From assembly GCF_021654795.1 (NCBI RefSeq), contig NZ_AP025344.1:3968501-4032500 (forward strand): a stretch of DNA of 64,000 bases. The letters run 5' to 3'. The first letter of the stretch is position 1, and every line of letters begins with the position of its first letter. The notes beneath the pieces are model-generated. The model did not search any database, was not told the origin of the DNA, and saw only the letters and a program-made list of their open reading frames with translations. Positions 61,352 to 64,000 of the stretch are shown here, one piece after another. The position numbers and the translations under genes are program-made. The DNA comes from Paenibacillus dendritiformis (GTDB taxonomy: Bacteria > Bacillota > Bacilli > Paenibacillales > Paenibacillaceae).

Positions 61352-64000
61352 TCAGACCGGTACATTCCATCGTTCGCGAATTCGTTCTGACCATTCATTT
61401 GGAGTCCACGACTCGGTATATGGAAAAGCGGCTTTCAATTTGGTAAATTTGCGTCGCATAAAATATCCTTGTCCCGGCGGCAGCATCTTCGTTCCGGAGC
61501 TCCCGCTGTTCGATTCGGATATCGGCAAGCGCAGGAAGGACAGGTCGTTCGCATCGATCGTTCCGAACAGGAATCCCGATTGGGACGCCTTCACATCGTT
61601 GAACCAATCGACGCCGAAGGTAGGGAACTCCGATGGAACTCCCGCCAGCACGACATGGACATTCCGATCCCGGCCCTGCCGCGCGATGGCAGACAGCTGG
61701 TCCTTTACAGAAAAATCAGTCAGCTGTTTGCATAAATCATCGGCATCGTCCATCACAAGCAAGAGGGCCGGTTCATGCGCTTCCTTTGTCCGGTTCTGTA
61801 CTTGATCATATATCATCTGCACGAGGAATGGAATCTCTTCTTCCCGCACAGCGACTCCTCTGACATGAGGAAGACCGGACAAGCGGCTGATCCCTTCCCC
61901 GCCGAACCGGGTATCGACCGCATAGATATGAAGCTTCTCCGGCGAGACATGATAAGCCAGCGACAGCATCCAGCTCGACAGGAACGACGTCTTGCCGCTC
62001 TCCATCGGGCTGGCTACCACGAAATGAGGGCCTTCCTTCAAATCGATAAGAAACGGTTCCAGATCGTCCAAACGGAGGCCGACCGGCACCCGATACAAGC
62101 CCTCGCTGCCTTCCGGCGCCCTTCTCTCGGGATCCTGGAGCAGCTCCGGCAGCCGGACTATCTCCGGCAGAGGCCGAATCGGCGGCGCTTCCTTGCCGTA
62201 CCACGCCTCCTTGATCGCCTTCATCTCTGCGCGCAGCCGCAGGATCCGCTCGGTCTCGTCCGGACCGCTGGACGGCAGCGCGGTCTGGAATTCAAGCGGC
62301 GGGACGGCTCCCTTCACCAGTCCGCGCCCCGGCGGAAGCTGCGCCGGCGCCTTCGTCGGCCGACCGACCGCGAAATAGTAATCGCTCGGATCGGCCAGTT
62401 CGAACGACACCGCCTGCGGAATGTTGCTGCGCACCTTTTCGAAAATATCGGTTACGCGGTTCGCCGTAATGATGAACGTAATGGCGAGGCTTCCGCCTTC
62501 GCGCAGCAAGTATTCCAGCAGTTCGTTCTCCTCCGGATAGGTCGTCCGGAAGTTCAAATACCCGTCGATGACGACGACGATGTGCGGCACCTGTTCGCGG
62601 GCCGCTCTCCGGTAGGAGGCAATCGTCTTGACGCCCATTTCCGATATCATTTCTTTGCGTTCGGCCAGCTGCTGCGACAGGTAGCGGAACAGCCGCTTGA
62701 TGCGGTCCTCCTCCTCCGCCAGCATGACCGAACCGACATGAGGCAGTTGGGCGATGTCCTTCATCATCCGCCCCATGTCCACGACATAGCCATGCCACCG
62801 TTCCGGCGTGAACTGCTTCGCCAGCGACATCAACAGCGATTGAACGAAGGTCGTCTTCCCCGTGCCCGGCATGCCGTATACGGCGAGATGTCCCTGATCC
62901 ATGCTCAGTCGGAGCGGCTCCTGCCGCTGCCGCATCAGATCATCGACCAAGCCGACCACCGCCTGCAGCTCGGTCTCCAGATGCTCAGCCTGCCATGGTT
63001 CATCCGGTTCTTCCTGGCGCATTCCCACAACTTCATCCAATTCCAGATGCTCCGGCAGCGGCGGGAGCCATGGGCCCGGAAGGCGCTCAATCCCCTCGCG
63101 GCGGGCCGTCTCGGCCACATGGCCGATGAACACTTGAAGCTGCTTCGGCGGCTCCTTCTCCATCAGCGCGGAAGAAAGCTCCTCTCCGGTCAGCAGCGGT
63201 TCGCGCTTGCCGTTCAGCCGGACCTCATAAATCTGGACAGGCGAGGCGTCATCGTCCTTGCGCTTCACCAGATAAGGCGCGCCGCTCCAGGCGAACTGCA
63301 TCTCTTCGAACACTTCATCGCTTCCGACCTGGAAATAGCCTCTCCCGGGATTGGTTATCCAGGCGGCATTCGGTATTTTAAGCATATCCCGGCTGTCCCC
63401 TTCGCTCTGAACCCGGAGGCAGATGCGGAAGCGGGTATTGCTCCAAATTTTCTCGTCAACGACGCCCGCCGGCTTCTGCGTTGCCAGGATGAGGTGGACG
63501 CCGAGCGTCCGGCCGATCGTGGCGATGCTGATCAGCTCGTCCATGAACTCCGGCTGATCCTTTTTCAACTGGGCGAATTCATCGATGATAATGACCAGAT
63601 GCGGAAGCGGATGCTCCGCCCGCCGGTCCGAGCGGTAATACTCGTCGATATGCTGCAGATTCCCGGCATCGTTCAAGATGCGCTGCCGGCGGATGAGCTC
63701 CGCCCGGAGCGACACCTTGGCCCGCTCGATCAAGCTGTCGTCCAGATTCGTTATCGTGCCTACGACATGCGGCAGATCGACGAACGTGTTCGACATGCCG
63801 CCGCCCTTGTAGTCAATCAGCATGAACGCCAGCTCATGCGGATGGAACTCCGCGGCAAGCGAAGCGATGAGCGACTGGATGACCTCGCTCTTCCCCGAAC
63901 CGGTCGTGCCCGCGATGAGGCCGTGCGGCCCATGTCCCTTGCGCTCGATTTTGTCATGCAGATTCAGCATGATCTTCTTGCTTCCCGCGCGCACGCCGAC
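61352..64000 (-). CDS. essC: EssC-type FtsK/SpoIIIE ATPase of type VII secretion (5' end beyond window)
   Basis: 883 codons are visible and the frame continues off the right edge; the FHA and membrane parts are missing. Three P-loop domains are seen. ATPase 1: GTTGSGKSEVIQSLI with Walker B LVIIIDEFAQL. ATPase 2: GMPGTGKTTFVQSLL with IVVVIDGYL, where DE is DG. ATPase 3: SPMESGKTSFLSSWM with LLLVMDDADDL. The first text, GHGPHGLIAGTTGSGKSE, is a hallmark of EssC. It powers export of WXG100 proteins and effectors. It is the first visible gene of the operon ending at 54782. Confidence 0.93.
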   Translation of the reverse strand, partial: VGVRAGSKKIMLNLHDKIERKGHGPHGLIAGTTGSGKSEVIQSLIASLAAEFHPHELAFMLIDYKGGGMSNTFVDLPHVVGTITNLDDSLIERAKVSLRAELIRRQRILNDAGNLQHIDEYYRSDRRAEHPLPHLVIIIDEFAQLKKDQPEFMDELISIATIGRTLGVHLILATQKPAGVVDEKIWSNTRFRICLRVQSEGDSRDMLKIPNAAWITNPGRGYFQVGSDEVFEEMQFAWSGAPYLVKRKDDDASPVQIYEVRLNGKREPLLTGEELSSALMEKEPPKQLQVFIGHVAETARREGIERLPGPWLPPLPEHLELDEVVGMRQEEPDEPWQAEHLETELQAVVGLVDDLMRQRQEPLRLSMDQGHLAVYGMPGTGKTTFVQSLLMSLAKQFTPERWHGYVVDMGRMMKDIAQLPHVGSVMLAEEEDRIKRLFRYLSQQLAERKEMISEMGVKTIASYRRAAREQVPHIVVVIDGYLNFRTTYPEENELLEYLLREGGSLAITFIITANRVTDIFEKVRSNIPQAVSFELADPSDYYFAVGRPTKAPAQLPPGRGLVKGAVPPLEFQTALPSSGPDETERILRLRAEMKAIKEAWYGKEAPPIRPLPEIVRLPELLQDPERRAPEGSEGLYRVPVGLRLDDLEPFLIDLKEGPHFVVASPMESGKTSFLSSWMLSLAYHVSPEKLHIYAVDTRFGGEGISRLSGLPHVRGVAVREEEIPFLVQMIYDQVQNRTKEAHEPALLLVMDDADDLCKQLTDFSVKDQLSAIARQGRDRNVHVVLAGVPSEFPTFGVDWFNDVKASQSGFLFGTIDANDLSFLRLPISESNSGSSGTKMLPPGQGYFMRRKFTKLKAAFPYTESWTPNEWSERIRERWNVPV

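Overview
The window looks like chromosomal DNA of a Gram-positive, spore-forming Firmicute, most likely a Paenibacillus. The signs are GC-rich coding sequence with strong AGGAGG-type ribosome binding sites, BceAB-type and Opp transporters, a KinB-like sensor kinase, a HelD RNA-polymerase recycling protein, DUF2642 and DUF402 proteins and a Firmicutes-type EssC secretion locus. No rRNA, tRNA or CRISPR was found.

Layout. 1-4.9 kb: a metallophosphoesterase cut by the window edge, a 1 kb non-coding stretch with a degenerate repeat family, a BceAB-type transporter and a small lipoprotein. 5.1-10.4 kb: helD, a membrane histidine kinase and an FAD-dependent oxidoreductase. 10.8-37.8 kb: one leftward biosynthetic operon. 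37.8-40.7 kb: an AT-rich boundary with transposase debris, an AraC regulator and an MFS exporter. 40.7-43.7 kb: a TetR-controlled ABC-2 exporter. 44.0-50.5 kb: a stalk-domain exported protein and a complete oppABCDF operon. 50.7-54.7 kb: a HAD-like protein with a changed nucleophile, a pyruvyl-transferase-like protein and several small conserved proteins. 54.8-64 kb: a type VII secretion (T7SSb-like) operon with WXG100, DUF4176, a candidate effector, a kinase-like membrane protein, a VWA protein, a PP2C-like protein and the 3' part of essC.

The biosynthetic operon is the centre of interest. Transcribed right to left, it encodes a fatty-acyl-AMP ligase, PKS ACP-KS-AT-ACP, NRPS C-A-T-C-A-T, PKS KS-AT-T, NRPS C-A-NMT-T-reductase, a free methyltransferase, two MFS pumps and an ABC exporter. 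Gene order is collinear with a plausible assembly line: a fatty acid is loaded, extended once by malonate without ketoreduction, joined to two residues, extended again by malonate, joined to an N-methyl-threonine and released reductively as an aldehyde. The second residue is chosen by an unusual Lys2-like adenylation domain whose pocket begins D-P-R-H-F. The third A domain carries the exact textbook threonine code. The product is therefore predicted to be a lipopeptide-polyketide aldehyde, or a ring derived from it; I do not recognise it as a known compound.

The operon and its transporters lie precisely between two nearly identical 90-bp direct repeats (10399-10488 and 38386-38474). The repeat carries the promoter of the FAD oxidoreductase gene. 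An IS630-type transposase fragment and transposon-end-like repeats lie just inside the right copy. Together these suggest that the cluster arrived, or could leave, as a unit by recombination.
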